Shown here: positions 7,949 through 17,383 of the stretch, one piece after another
How positions within the stretch are numbered: the first letter of the stretch is position 1
Layout: every line of letters begins with the position of its first letter
Origin: a bacterium
Lineage (GTDB): Bacteria > Armatimonadota > Zipacnadia > Zipacnadales > UBA11051
Assembly (NCBI GenBank): GCA_021372615.1
Contig: JAJFUB010000013.1
Location: forward strand, 123,614-187,613
Length of the DNA stretch: 64,000 bases
Direction: 5' to 3'
Program-made: the position numbers and the translations under genes
The notes under the pieces: model-generated
What the model was told of the DNA's origin: nothing
What the model saw: the letters and a program-made list of their open reading frames with translations, nothing else
Databases searched by the model: none

Positions 7949-9876
7949 CGTCGCTCGCCCAACCTGAGCATCAGAAAGGCCACACTGCTCGTGAGGACCG
8001 TCAGAATCAGCAACGCCCCGATCCCCACAGAGGGAATCCGGTCAAAGACCGAGCTGCCCGAGCCAATGCTGCTGAGTTTGTCGTTCAGGTTGGCCACATG
8101 CCCGGCGGCACCAAAGCACCAGTTGCTGCTCATGCAGCGGGCCAGAGCCCTCAGGCCCTCGTTGCTGTTCTCGATGGCGGAGAAGATGCCCGAGAACACT
8201 ACCTGCGGCAGAAGGACTACAGGCGTCAGACTGACTGCTTGATCGGTTGAGCGGGCCAGGGCCGACAGTACCAGGCCAAGGGTGGCTCCGGAGAGCGCCG
8301 CGAGCCAGAGCAGTACCCACAGTGTGAGCACGCTGGCGCTGTCACCGATGTCAAACCAACTCATGACGGCGCCTACGATGAGTAACAGCACCAAGGTCTG
8401 AATGGCGGACAGACCAGCCAGCGGCAACAGCTTGGAGATCAGATAGGCACTCCTATCCAGGCCTGCCACCCGCTCGCGCCGATAGACCGCTCGCTCTTTG
8501 ACAATCTCGCGGGCAGAGTTGGAGACCCCGAACCAGATCCCCGAGATGACCAGCATGAAGATCACGGCGGAACTGTGTTTCAGGTGACTCTGTGAAGTGA
8601 AACTGTCGCCTGGGAAAACAAGCGCGATGATCGCGGCAATGAGGGGCGCCTGCAGCAGCAGAATGCCGGTATTGACCGGGTCACCAAGTAGCAGCGCGAG
8701 CTGGCGACGCAGGAGCACTCCGGCCTGCGTCCACGGCGGCACCAGACTTGGCGGACTGACTGTATCATGGGTCTCTGCGGCTGCCGCCAGCAGGGGCTGG
8801 ACCACGTAGCGCTGGTAGATGCGAGAGGCTCTGAATCTCTGTGCAAGCTGCGTGGGCGCCTCAGGCCCCAGTGCAAGCAACTGGTAGACGTCGGCCACGT
8901 CTGGCACGCCGAAGTGTTGACAGATGTACTTCGGTGGGCCGAAATAGATCATCTGTCCGCCCGGCGCCATGATTAGCACCAGGTCGCATAGCTCGATCGA
9001 ACGTGTCGTATGCGTGGTCACTGCGATGACCCGACCCTCGTTAGCCAACTGCCTGGCCAACTGCATGAAGGTCCGCTCCAGCGCCGGATCCAGCCCGCTG
9101 GTGGGCTCATCGAAGTACATGATGCCAGGGCTGGTCAGGAGCTCGACAGCGATGCTGGCTCGCTTCCGCTCACCGCCGCTCAAGTCGCGGATGCGCTTGT
9201 GAAGGTGGCTATGGAGACCGCACGTAATCGCCACCTTGCAGACGCGCTGTTCGGTCTCGGTGAGCGTCTCGGGAGGCACAACGCGTAGCTGAGCCGCATA
9301 GACGAGAGCGTCGTGTAGGACAAGCTCGCGATGGACAATGTCGTCCTGAGGAACGTATCCGAGGCGGAGGCAGACCCGGTCGGGATCGAGGTGCAGGTTA
9401 TCGCCGTGAACCAGCACGAGCCCTGCGGAAGGCGCCAATGCACCCGTAAGAACGCGGAGGAGGGTGGTCTTGCCTGCGCCGCTGGGGCCGATGATCGCCA
9501 CCAACTGTCCTGTCTTCAGTGCGAACGAGACTTCGCGCAGGCGGTAGGGTGATCCCGATCCTGCAGCCCCGTGAAGAGTGAGGTTGGAGCACACCAGGGC
9601 GGGTGCGACGGAGGCGTTCGGATTGGGGAGCGCATCCGCGGAAGTCAGGACACGCTCCCAGTTGACTTGCGTGCCAGCGACCCGCAGGTCATCACAGGAC
9701 TTCAGGCGGCACCGTTGAATGGGTGTCCCATTGACGGTTGTTCCGTTGGCGCTCAGAAGGTCCTCAACGACCCAGCCATCCTCGCCCGCAATGAGCCGCG
9801 CGTGCAGGCGCGACACTTCTGGAGCGTCGATGTGGATCTCGCAGCTTGGGTGACGACCGATGGTTAGTGTCCGCAT
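7945..9876 (-). CDS. FHA-ABCG-type transporter (ATPase and permease fused)
   Basis: The start at 9876 (MRTLTIGRHPSCEIHID) is chosen because it begins at the FHA strand and has GGGGGAG about 9 nt upstream; the frame is open to 10107. The 643-aa product has an FHA domain (1-75; GRHPSCE, SRLHARL, SANGTTVNG), an ABC ATPase (about 95-320; Walker A GPSGAGKTT, signature LSGGERKRAS, Walker B MYFDEPTSGLD) and an ABC-2 permease with about six helices (400-640). This is the architecture of mycobacterial Rv1747, an exporter controlled by threonine phosphorylation. The substrate is unknown. It is divergent from the FHA-M48 gene. Confidence 0.93.
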   Translation of the reverse strand: MRTLTIGRHPSCEIHIDAPEVSRLHARLIAGEDGWVVEDLLSANGTTVNGTPIQRCRLKSCDDLRVAGTQVNWERVLTSADALPNPNASVAPALVCSNLTLHGAAGSGSPYRLREVSFALKTGQLVAIIGPSGAGKTTLLRVLTGALAPSAGLVLVHGDNLHLDPDRVCLRLGYVPQDDIVHRELVLHDALVYAAQLRVVPPETLTETEQRVCKVAITCGLHSHLHKRIRDLSGGERKRASIAVELLTSPGIMYFDEPTSGLDPALERTFMQLARQLANEGRVIAVTTHTTRSIELCDLVLIMAPGGQMIYFGPPKYICQHFGVPDVADVYQLLALGPEAPTQLAQRFRASRIYQRYVVQPLLAAAAETHDTVSPPSLVPPWTQAGVLLRRQLALLLGDPVNTGILLLQAPLIAAIIALVFPGDSFTSQSHLKHSSAVIFMLVISGIWFGVSNSAREIVKERAVYRRERVAGLDRSAYLISKLLPLAGLSAIQTLVLLLIVGAVMSWFDIGDSASVLTLWVLLWLAALSGATLGLVLSALARSTDQAVSLTPVVLLPQVVFSGIFSAIENSNEGLRALARCMSSNWCFGAAGHVANLNDKLSSIGSGSSVFDRIPSVGIGALLILTVLTSSVAFLMLRLGERR

Positions 9877-10136
9877 GTAGCGGCACTCCCCCGCGCCTCG
9901 TAGGTGTCCAGCCGATAGAGAGAGTAGGAAGCGGTTCCCGCCAGAAGCATCGTTCGCGCTACTTGAGATGATTCCTCCTGCGACGCTACAGTCCGCAGGA
10001 AAAAGTGTTGCCGTGGCGCGGCAAGGCAGAGGTGATGGCCAGGCCGCAACGGAATCTACGCGCGAGTATGCAGTCGTTGAGGTCAGTGTCCCGAGCGTCT
10101 TGGTCAAGATCGCTTGCCCTTCAAGGGGGTTTCCTC
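9877..10136. promoter_or_regulatory. Divergent intergenic region between two FHA genes
   Basis: These 260 bp separate the predicted starts of the FHA-ABC transporter (minus) and the FHA-M48 protease (plus). Promoters for both directions should lie here because the neighbouring genes diverge. Both frames stay open through much of it (to 10107 on minus and from 10005 on plus), so start positions are inferred from ribosome sites and domain limits. No convincing -35/-10 pair or operator was identified by eye. Confidence 0.4.
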
Positions 10137-11465
10137 GTGAGTATCTCCCTGCAATTGCCGGATGGAACCGTCACGACGGAGCGTGTGCCTGCGCTCATCG
10201 GTCGGGCTCTGGAGGCCGACATCAAGGTTCCGGAGTGGCACAACTCTGTATCGCGGAACCATGCACGCATCTACGTCTCCGCGGGTCGCTACTACATTGA
10301 GGACCTCGGCAGCTCCAATGGCACGAAGGTTGACGGGATACGAATCACCGGCCCCACGCCATTGACCCCAAGCTGTCGTCTGAGTCTCGGGGAAGTGGAG
10401 GCCTTCCTGACACTAGCTGCCGTGCAGTCGCCTGCACCCGGCACGGCCGGCCTGGTCACGGTCGTCATGACCAATCCTCCGGTGCCCCCTTCGCCAGCAC
10501 CGCACCCAGCGGAGGCACCCGCATACCAGCCGCCTGCACAGCAGTACTCCCCACCCGCGCAGAACCCGATCCCGCCGTCGCCTGCTCCAGCATTCTCGCC
10601 CAGGCATGTCGATACGGTGGGCGCTGTGAAGGCTGGGGCCTTTCGCCACCCCGGCGAGGTGCCGGCTCTGATTCTGGCGGTCAGCATAGTCCTGGGCGTG
10701 TTGTTCGTCGCCGTTCCCATCTTCGTCATTGGGGGGCTGATAAGTGGCGGAATCGGCTTCATTCTTGATATCATCCTTGGGATACCCCTCATACTACTGT
10801 GGACCGTGGGCCTTGTCCTCGTCCTCGCATGGGAGCGTCGGAAGTTGGAAACGAAATACCCTTGTGTGACTGCGTCCAACTACCCCGACGTCTATGCTGC
10901 TGCGCAGTCCTGCGCTCATGTCTTTGGCATGACTGCGCCTCACATCTACATCGCCACCGACCAAGGTACCAGGAACGCCTTCGCTACGGGGGTCATCCGG
11001 CCCATTGTGGTCATCCATCAAGGGCTCATTGGCGCACTGACCCCGCCACAGCTGGCCTTTGTGATCGGCCACGAGTTTGGTCATATCAAGGCTTCGCATC
11101 TTACACTGACGACCATTCTGCGCAGCCCCTTCTTGCACCAGTTCATTGGCTTACTCGTATGGTGGCCGTGCCTGATCACTCTTCACTTGGCGCTTCTGCT
11201 CTGGGATCGGGTAGGCGAACACACGGCAGATCGGGCCGGACTGCTGGCCTGCGGCAATCTCGGTGCTGCGGTGGGAGCCCTAACGGCCGTAGAATACGGG
11301 CCGGCGGAGGCAGCGAGGCTCAATCTGGCGGCGTTCGTCGCCGATGCCTCGCGGAATACATTCGAGGGCATCGAGGCTGTTACGTCCACCCACCCGAGCC
11401 TAAGACGCCGGGTAAACGATCTTGTGCGTTTCGTCCGGTCCGGGCGAGTCCGTACTTCGGGATAG
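10137..11465 (+). CDS. FHA-domain-fused M48-family membrane zinc protease
   Basis: A GTG at 10137 preceded by AAGGGGG fits the FHA boundary; upstream in-frame codons to 10005 lack domain content. The 442-aa protein has an N-terminal FHA domain (about 18-75; GRALEAD, SRNHARIY, SSNGTKVDG), a long Pro/Ala-rich linker (100-155), two or three membrane helices (about 180-230), and an M48 peptidase with HEFGH (H312, E313, H316) and the downstream Glu motif EHTADRAG, flanked by a further membrane helix. M48 enzymes such as HtpX cleave membrane proteins. The FHA fusion suggests control by, or recruitment to, phosphothreonine partners, consistent with the neighbouring kinases. Confidence 0.9.
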   Translation: MSISLQLPDGTVTTERVPALIGRALEADIKVPEWHNSVSRNHARIYVSAGRYYIEDLGSSNGTKVDGIRITGPTPLTPSCRLSLGEVEAFLTLAAVQSPAPGTAGLVTVVMTNPPVPPSPAPHPAEAPAYQPPAQQYSPPAQNPIPPSPAPAFSPRHVDTVGAVKAGAFRHPGEVPALILAVSIVLGVLFVAVPIFVIGGLISGGIGFILDIILGIPLILLWTVGLVLVLAWERRKLETKYPCVTASNYPDVYAAAQSCAHVFGMTAPHIYIATDQGTRNAFATGVIRPIVVIHQGLIGALTPPQLAFVIGHEFGHIKASHLTLTTILRSPFLHQFIGLLVWWPCLITLHLALLLWDRVGEHTADRAGLLACGNLGAAVGALTAVEYGPAEAARLNLAAFVADASRNTFEGIEAVTSTHPSLRRRVNDLVRFVRSGRVRTSG

Positions 11466-11507
11466 AGCCGCCGTGCTCCGTGCTACAATGGACGGGAGGA
11501 ATGCCGA

Positions 11508-11696
11508 GTGGCCAAGAAACGTGTGGACGTGAGCGTCACGGCTCCGGGGATGTTCGGGAGTGACTACTATGCGGTCGCGCGCGACGACAGGGGGAACCAG
11601 TTGGCTTACGCGTATGGTAAGGACAGGCGCGACGCAACGGCAAAGGTAGTCCAGAAAGTGCGGGCGTCGTGTCCGGATGCAGAGATTCTGTATTAG
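11508..11696 (+). CDS. Small hypothetical protein, 62 aa
   Basis: It starts with GTG at 11508, with GGGAGG about 8 nt upstream. The product is short, basic and without membrane segments or cysteine motifs, apart from one Cys near the C-terminus. The patterns SDYYAVARDDRGNQLAYAYGKDRRDATAKV suggest a compact alpha/beta fold similar in style to small DUF proteins, but no family was recognised. It lies 42 bp after the FHA-M48 gene and 148 bp before kinase K1, in the same direction, so it may share the M48 transcript. Confidence 0.6.
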   Translation: MAKKRVDVSVTAPGMFGSDYYAVARDDRGNQLAYAYGKDRRDATAKVVQKVRASCPDAEILY

Positions 11697-11844
11697 CGTT
11701 GGCAGGTATGGCCCGAGGTATCGGAGAGGGACGAGACGGCACCGTGCCAGGTCGAGTTCTCGCCAAGCCAGCGATGGGCGATCAATGGACGGCCGACACG
11801 ATGGGCGCGTATGCTGTGTTGATCTCCAAGGGACGGACAAGCCG

Positions 11845-13416
11845 ATGACAGGACAGACTATTGGCGATTTCCGGATCATCCGCGAGTTGGGAAGAGGCGG
11901 GATGGGCATCGTCTACGAGGCTGAGCAGGCCCTGCCACGCCGCCGTGTGGCGCTGAAGGTGCTCCCCCCCGAACTGGTTCACAATTCTGGCGTCGCCGCG
12001 CGGTTCCGCGAAGAAGCTAATCGCATGGCGCAGTTGGATGGGCACCCCAATGTCGCTACCGTGTACGCCGCAGGAGAGGAAAACGACACTGCCTACTTCG
12101 CCATGCAGTTGCTGACCGGGGGCGACCTGGAACAAAGGCTGCATCGCGAGGGCCGGCTGGACCAGAAGGAGACTGCAGAGATCGCGGCCAAGGTGGCCGA
12201 TGCGCTTGACCATGCACATCGTCAGGGCGTCGTTCATCGCGACATCAAACCAGCCAACATCATGTTTGACTACAGAGGCGAGCCGGTTGTCACCGATTTC
12301 GGTATCGCCAAGGCAGCCGACGAGATCCGGATGACGCTGACCGGCATGTCGGTGTGTACCCCGCAGTACGCGTCACCTGAGCAGGTGAAGGGCAACCCGA
12401 TTGACGGGCGTTCCGACCTCTACGCGCTCGGTGTAGTCCTTTACCAGATGGTGTGCGGGCGGCCGTTGTTTGACTGCGCCAACCCAATGTCGTGGGCGCT
12501 GAAGCACATCAGCGAAGTGCCACAACCTCCGAGCATGTGGCGTCCTGACCTCAACGGGCAGTTGCAGACCATCGTCATGAAATGCTTGCAGAAGGACCCC
12601 AGCGAGCGCTTCGCCAACGGCGCCGATCTGGCACAGGCCCTACGAGGGATCGACTGGTCGGTAGTTGCTCCGTCGCCGGCTCTCTCGCCCGTCCCCCCGC
12701 AGCCGGACCCGACGGTACTGGTGAGACCGCCCGAAGTCACAGTGGGCGCGCACCGGGCACCAAGGTGGCCCTACGCTATCGCCTTCATGGGGATAGTTGG
12801 CTTGATCCTGGGGGCCTATCTGGTCGGGCAGGCGGGTCGCGAGGCGCCTCCACCCCCCAAAGAAGGTGGAGCCGAAGCCGGCCAGCCTACGCCGAACCCT
12901 CTGCCCACTCCGAGCAATCCGGTCCGCGATGCCGGCCTCGCCATCGACGCCGCCTATGCGCAATTGGGCCGCCAGACGCTCTCGCATCAGGAGAGCAACC
13001 GGCCGTGGAAGGAGTATAGGGCTCGCCACGGCAACAGCAGCACGAGTTGGCACAACTTCCTCACGGCCAATGCGGATTCACTCATCCGGAACGATCAGCA
13101 GCTTGGCGAGCAATGGGCGGCTCTGGCCAATACGTTGCGGCAGATCCAGGTGCCAGCAGGAGCTCCAGAGAGCTTCGAGACAATGCGTCAGAAGATGCTG
13201 TCCGGCGCGGAGGCGGCCAGCGCGCGAACGCGCTATTCCGAGCAGCTCATGCGAGAGGAACTGAGTGGGGCTGACCCGAGTTGGGGCAAGACCACGCCCT
13301 ACGGTCAGGCGCGGAGCCGAATGATCGAGTACATTGGGGATGGCGGAGCGGTCGGCGGGAGTGCCGGTCGGTACTACCAGTTGTACTTCAGTCCTGATCT
13401 TGAGAAGGTGCGATAG
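11845..13416 (+). CDS. Ser/Thr protein kinase K1, transmembrane
   Basis: The ATG at 11845 (MTGQTIGDF) aligns with the starts of all sister kinases, and AAGGGACGG lies upstream; the frame is open from 11677. The 523-aa product has a Hanks-type kinase domain (1-270): Gly loop GRGGMG (16-21), Lys38, HRDIKPANIM with Asp133, DFG Asp151, and CTPQYASPEQ in the activation segment. A Pro-rich juxtamembrane linker precedes one membrane helix (308-328). The 190-residue ectodomain is mostly helical and polar and matches no family I recognise. It is 11 bp upstream of the NlpC/P60 gene, so the two are likely co-expressed. Confidence 0.95.
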   Translation: MTGQTIGDFRIIRELGRGGMGIVYEAEQALPRRRVALKVLPPELVHNSGVAARFREEANRMAQLDGHPNVATVYAAGEENDTAYFAMQLLTGGDLEQRLHREGRLDQKETAEIAAKVADALDHAHRQGVVHRDIKPANIMFDYRGEPVVTDFGIAKAADEIRMTLTGMSVCTPQYASPEQVKGNPIDGRSDLYALGVVLYQMVCGRPLFDCANPMSWALKHISEVPQPPSMWRPDLNGQLQTIVMKCLQKDPSERFANGADLAQALRGIDWSVVAPSPALSPVPPQPDPTVLVRPPEVTVGAHRAPRWPYAIAFMGIVGLILGAYLVGQAGREAPPPPKEGGAEAGQPTPNPLPTPSNPVRDAGLAIDAAYAQLGRQTLSHQESNRPWKEYRARHGNSSTSWHNFLTANADSLIRNDQQLGEQWAALANTLRQIQVPAGAPESFETMRQKMLSGAEAASARTRYSEQLMREELSGADPSWGKTTPYGQARSRMIEYIGDGGAVGGSAGRYYQLYFSPDLEKVR

Positions 13417-13427
13417 ACGGAGTTGGG

Positions 13428-14465
13428 GTGTGCGCCTTGGGACGACGGACCAGAGCCAACCACCGCAGTGTTACGGCAGCGATTGTGGTTGCCGTAGTCG
13501 GCGTTGGCTGCGTGTTGGTGGGACTCAGGTTGCTGCGAACACCAACCGCCTCCTTGATGCCCCGGACTCCCATACTCCCGTCCGCACCGCGTCCCCCGAC
13601 CCCACTGCAGACACCGGCAGAGACGCATGCCCCGGCTAAGGGTCCTGTTCTGCCAAGCACTCTGCACTGCCAGCGCAGCTATGCGGACCTCCGGCGAAAC
13701 GCAACCGCGGAATCTGAGCGTGTCACCCAAGTCCTTTACGGCCAGACAGTGCGTGTGCAAGAGCGAGTTGGTGAGTGGCTGCGCGTCGAGGTGGTTGAGC
13801 AAGGAGACTACGCGGGCTGGGTTCGCGCAGAAAGTGTGGGGGCCCCATCACCTCAGTACTCCAGGGCCCCACACGGCTGCATCTACATCCCGAGGGCTAC
13901 GGTAGGTGAGGCCCCAGACGGAGGGAGAGCGACGCGGGGATGGCCCAAGTGGCTTCCTGGCGGGAGCAGTGTTGGCGTTGGTAAGACACAGGGCCAGTGG
14001 ACGGAGATCATCTCCGTCAGCGGGGCGGAAGGCTGGCTAGAGAGTAGCGCGGTCCACGTTGCGGATCAGGCTTCCGGCCCCGCGCTTGGCGCGGCCGATG
14101 TGCTGGCTGCGGCGGAAGCGTATGCCGGGACGCCCTATCTCTGGGGAGGGATGACCCGCGACGGCATGGACTGCTCGGGCCTCATCTGGACTGCATTCGC
14201 CCAGTGTGGCATAGTTGTTCCGCGAGACTCAAAGGACCAGGCAATGGCCGGGCAGGCAGTGGATCGCGCCGAACTGCAACCTGGTGATTGCGTCTTCTTC
14301 TCCGCCAACGGGGAGACCGCCACGCATGTCGGCATCTACCGGGGACATGGAATGTTCCTCCACTCCTGTCCCCCCAAAGGCGTGTCCACGGCAGCCTTAG
14401 CGCAACCACACTACTCAGAGCAGTATCTGCAGGCAGTCAGGCTTGCGGACGTCAGTCGCTGGTAG
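13428..14465 (+). CDS. Membrane-anchored SH3b-NlpC/P60 cell-wall peptidase
   Basis: A 345-aa protein starting at GTG 13428, with GGAG upstream. Residues 14-35 are a membrane anchor, followed by a Pro-rich linker. Two SH3b-like segments (about 78-140 and 150-215) come next, including DYAGWVRAES and EGWLESSAV. The NlpC/P60 domain (about 220-340) has the nucleophile in MDCSGLIW (Cys249) and the base in THVGIYRG (His300). Such enzymes cut gamma-D-glutamyl-diaminopimelate or related peptide bonds in peptidoglycan. It lies directly between kinases K1 and K2 (gaps of 11 and 18 bp). Confidence 0.93.
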   Translation: MCALGRRTRANHRSVTAAIVVAVVGVGCVLVGLRLLRTPTASLMPRTPILPSAPRPPTPLQTPAETHAPAKGPVLPSTLHCQRSYADLRRNATAESERVTQVLYGQTVRVQERVGEWLRVEVVEQGDYAGWVRAESVGAPSPQYSRAPHGCIYIPRATVGEAPDGGRATRGWPKWLPGGSSVGVGKTQGQWTEIISVSGAEGWLESSAVHVADQASGPALGAADVLAAAEAYAGTPYLWGGMTRDGMDCSGLIWTAFAQCGIVVPRDSKDQAMAGQAVDRAELQPGDCVFFSANGETATHVGIYRGHGMFLHSCPPKGVSTAALAQPHYSEQYLQAVRLADVSRW

Positions 14466-14483
14466 CAGGGAGGGGACGTGTCC

Positions 14484-16319
14484 ATGCAAGGGCAGACGAT
14501 CGGTGGTTTCCGGATTATCCGTGAGCTGGGTCGTGGGGGGATGGGGATCGTATACGAAGCCGAGCAGGCACTACCACGGCGGCATGTGGCCCTCAAAGTA
14601 CTTCCTCCTGAGTTCGCTCACTCCCCGGGCGTGGCGGCGCGCTTCGAGCAGGAAGCTAACCGCATGGCCCAGCTCGACGGCCACCCCAACATCGCCACGG
14701 TCTATGCCGCCGGGGAGGATAACGGGACCGCCTACTTTGCCATGCAACTCCTCACCGGCGGGGACCTGGAGCAGCGCCTGGCGCGTCAGGGGCGGTTTGA
14801 CCAGCGTGAGGCAGCCCAGATCATCGCCAAGGTTGCTGAGGCCCTCGATCACGCGCACCGTCAGGGCATCGTGCATCGCGATGTCAAGCCCCCCAACATC
14901 ATGTTCAACGCCCAGAGCGAGCCGGTGGTCACGGACTTCGGTATCGCCCAGGCTGCCGATCAGGTGCGCATGACGATGACCGGCATGTCGGTGTGCACCC
15001 CGGAGTACGCGTCGCCCGAGCAGGTCAGAGGCAACCCGGTAGATGGGCGGTCGGACCTGTATTCGCTGGGCGTAGTGTTATACCGGATGGTGACCGGCCG
15101 ACCGCTCTTCGACGGCGGCAACGCCATAACGGTGGCGACAAAGCACATCAGCGAAGCGCCCCAGTCGCCCGTCTTGTGGTTTCCGGGGCTCAACGGTCAG
15201 TTGCAGCACATCATTGCGAAGTGCCTCATGAAGGAACCCAGCGCGCGGTTTGGCACCGGTGCCGACCTGGCTCAGGCACTCAGGGGAATTGATTGGGCCG
15301 GCCCTGCAGGCACCACCTCTGATTGGGCACTCGACTGGGGCATGCCCACTGCACCGCCGCCGCACGGGTCGGTGCCTGGACCCACGGTAGATGTACCGAA
15401 GATGGCCCCCCCGGCACAGCCAAGGAAGGGCCCAGCGTGGCCCTACGTGGTGGGTAGTATTGGCCTCGCGGGCCTGATCGTTGGCATTGTCCTGATGGGT
15501 GGCGGACCTCCTGGTTGCCAGAAGACCATCTCCGGAGCAACAGTCCCCAGCGTGCTCGGCATGTCATTCGAGAGTGCTAAAGCCACGCTCTGGAACAGAG
15601 GTCATCTGGACATACAGCTTGGGGAAGACCGGCATGACGAAACCTACCCGGCTGGGGCAGTCTGTAGCCAGCACCCGCCGGCCGGGACCAAGGTGGAGCG
15701 CGGAGATGCCATTCGTGTTGTCGTCAGCAAGGGTCCACCCCCCATTACCGTGCCAGGCATCATTGGCATGTCCGCCGGGAGAGCCACCGAGACGCTGGCT
15801 CAGATGGGGCTGCAGATGCAGGTGACTGGCAACTCGAGTGACGCCCCCTACCCGACCGGGACAGTGTGCAGCCAGTCCCCAACGACTGGCACGCAGGTCG
15901 AGCGCGGTGATGTCATCCGCGTCGTCATGAGCAAGCGAGAAGTTGATGACAGCGCTCTACGCGCCGCCATCGCCAACTGGCTGGATGCATGGCAGAGGCG
16001 CGACATTGACGCCTATATGGCCTGCTATGCGAGTGACTGCTCAATAAAGCGAACGGGGAAGCCTTCCCAGGGCTGGGGCACACTTCGTGCCAAGATGGCG
16101 AGCAAGTTCGCGGAGAACAGCTTCATCGCCATTTCGTCCAGGGAACCGAGCATCGAGATGGGTGACAACACTGCCGAGGTCAGTGCTTGGCAGGAGTACA
16201 ATAGCTCCACTTGGCACGATTCCGGCACCAAGTACCTCACGTTCGTCTTGCGCGATGGTCGCTGGCTGATCCTGCGCGAGAACTTTGCCATGTCCTCCGG
16301 AGGAAAGGGACCAAGATGA
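14484..16319 (+). CDS. Ser/Thr protein kinase K2 with two PASTA domains and NTF2-like domain
   Basis: ATG 14484 has GGAGGGG 8 nt upstream; a GTG at 14478 is too close to that site. The 611-aa product has a kinase domain (1-270; Lys38, HRDVKPPN Asp133, DFG Asp151), a membrane helix (about 319-341), PASTA1 (350-417, TVPSVLGMSFESA) and PASTA2 (418-484, TVPGIIGMSAGRA). An NTF2/SnoaL-like domain follows (490-605, ending GRWLILRENF). PASTA repeats bind peptidoglycan fragments or lipid II in PknB/PrkC-type kinases. The stop overlaps the start of the next gene by ATGA, so kinase and hydrolase are coupled. Confidence 0.95.
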   Translation: MQGQTIGGFRIIRELGRGGMGIVYEAEQALPRRHVALKVLPPEFAHSPGVAARFEQEANRMAQLDGHPNIATVYAAGEDNGTAYFAMQLLTGGDLEQRLARQGRFDQREAAQIIAKVAEALDHAHRQGIVHRDVKPPNIMFNAQSEPVVTDFGIAQAADQVRMTMTGMSVCTPEYASPEQVRGNPVDGRSDLYSLGVVLYRMVTGRPLFDGGNAITVATKHISEAPQSPVLWFPGLNGQLQHIIAKCLMKEPSARFGTGADLAQALRGIDWAGPAGTTSDWALDWGMPTAPPPHGSVPGPTVDVPKMAPPAQPRKGPAWPYVVGSIGLAGLIVGIVLMGGGPPGCQKTISGATVPSVLGMSFESAKATLWNRGHLDIQLGEDRHDETYPAGAVCSQHPPAGTKVERGDAIRVVVSKGPPPITVPGIIGMSAGRATETLAQMGLQMQVTGNSSDAPYPTGTVCSQSPTTGTQVERGDVIRVVMSKREVDDSALRAAIANWLDAWQRRDIDAYMACYASDCSIKRTGKPSQGWGTLRAKMASKFAENSFIAISSREPSIEMGDNTAEVSAWQEYNSSTWHDSGTKYLTFVLRDGRWLILRENFAMSSGGKGPR

Positions 16320-17383
16320 AACAGCCGCTTCGCTGCGTATTGCCAGGTCTGGGCCTCCTCGTCTGCCTTGGTGCCTCCGCCGAGAACATGACCAAGGAAC
16401 TCATCATGGCCGGGACGCCGTACCAGACCGTCTGCTACACCAAGACGGGCGAGACGCCGGGCGGCAATCTGTTCATCATCGGCGGCTGCCACGGAGATGA
16501 AGTAGCTGGCTACCTTGCCGCTCGCCGTCTGAAGAACTGGCAGATCACGACCGGGACGCTGTATCTGATAACCGATGCCCACGTAGCAGCCATCAAGCGC
16601 AACGCGCGAGGCCATCCGGGGAACATGAACAAGATGTTCCCCGGTAGGGCCAACGGCAGCAACATGGAACGGCTGGCCTACGGCATCTGGTCACACATCG
16701 TGAAGCACCACCCGCGGATGCTCGTCACACTGCACGAGTCCATCGGTTTCCACCGCCTCGAGCCCAGACGCTATGGTCAGACCCTGACCTACGATACTCA
16801 TGAGCTTGACGAGACCTTCAGGCCCATGGTTCTCGCAGTCAACAAGCAGATACCCAACAAAGACCACCATTTCGCGCTGTTCGTAGGTCCATTCCCCACC
16901 TGCCCTACCTACTGCGCTTACTTCCAACTGAGCATCCCAGCCACGTCGGTGGAAACCTGCCGGCAGATGAGGCTGGAGGAGCGCATCCAGCACCAGTTGC
17001 TGATGTGCCGCGCGTTCATGAGTGCCTGCGGCTTGCAGTGGGAAGAGAAGCCAACGACCAACGCCCGGACCTCATCGCCGGGATCCCACCCGACGAACCC
17101 CTTCACAATGCCGACAGCTCAGCCGTCGGCAGTCGAGACGCCAAGGATGGCACCACCTGCCTCCGAGACCCCAGCTGCTGCGCCCCCTTTCCCCGCGATC
17201 CAACCAGCCACGGCGAGGCCGGAGCCATCTGCCCCACCCGATCCACCCACACGGTCCGGCCTGGGCATCAACATCATTGCGGTGCTTTGCGTCGCTGGAG
17301 GAGCCGGGTTTGTGGCATATGCGGTGACCGCCCTGGTACTTCGTAGGAAGTCGCCTGGCAGCATACGGGGAGGCTCTGAATGA
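16316..17383 (+). CDS. Secreted M14/aspartoacylase-like zinc hydrolase with C-terminal anchor
   Basis: The ATG at 16316 overlaps the K2 stop and has GGAGGAAAGGG upstream; the frame is open from 16211. The 355-aa product has a signal peptide (1-21), then a carboxypeptidase/aspartoacylase-type fold: GGCHGDE (His59, Glu62) and LVTLHES (His140) supply the expected zinc ligands, with NKMFPGRANG as a possible substrate-binding Arg region. A Pro/Ser-rich linker leads to a membrane helix near the C-terminus (about 322-345) and a basic tail, so the catalytic domain should lie outside. The substrate is unknown, and peptidoglycan stem peptide is plausible from context. It overlaps K3 by 4 bp. Confidence 0.82.
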   Translation: MKQPLRCVLPGLGLLVCLGASAENMTKELIMAGTPYQTVCYTKTGETPGGNLFIIGGCHGDEVAGYLAARRLKNWQITTGTLYLITDAHVAAIKRNARGHPGNMNKMFPGRANGSNMERLAYGIWSHIVKHHPRMLVTLHESIGFHRLEPRRYGQTLTYDTHELDETFRPMVLAVNKQIPNKDHHFALFVGPFPTCPTYCAYFQLSIPATSVETCRQMRLEERIQHQLLMCRAFMSACGLQWEEKPTTNARTSSPGSHPTNPFTMPTAQPSAVETPRMAPPASETPAAAPPFPAIQPATARPEPSAPPDPPTRSGLGINIIAVLCVAGGAGFVAYAVTALVLRRKSPGSIRGGSE

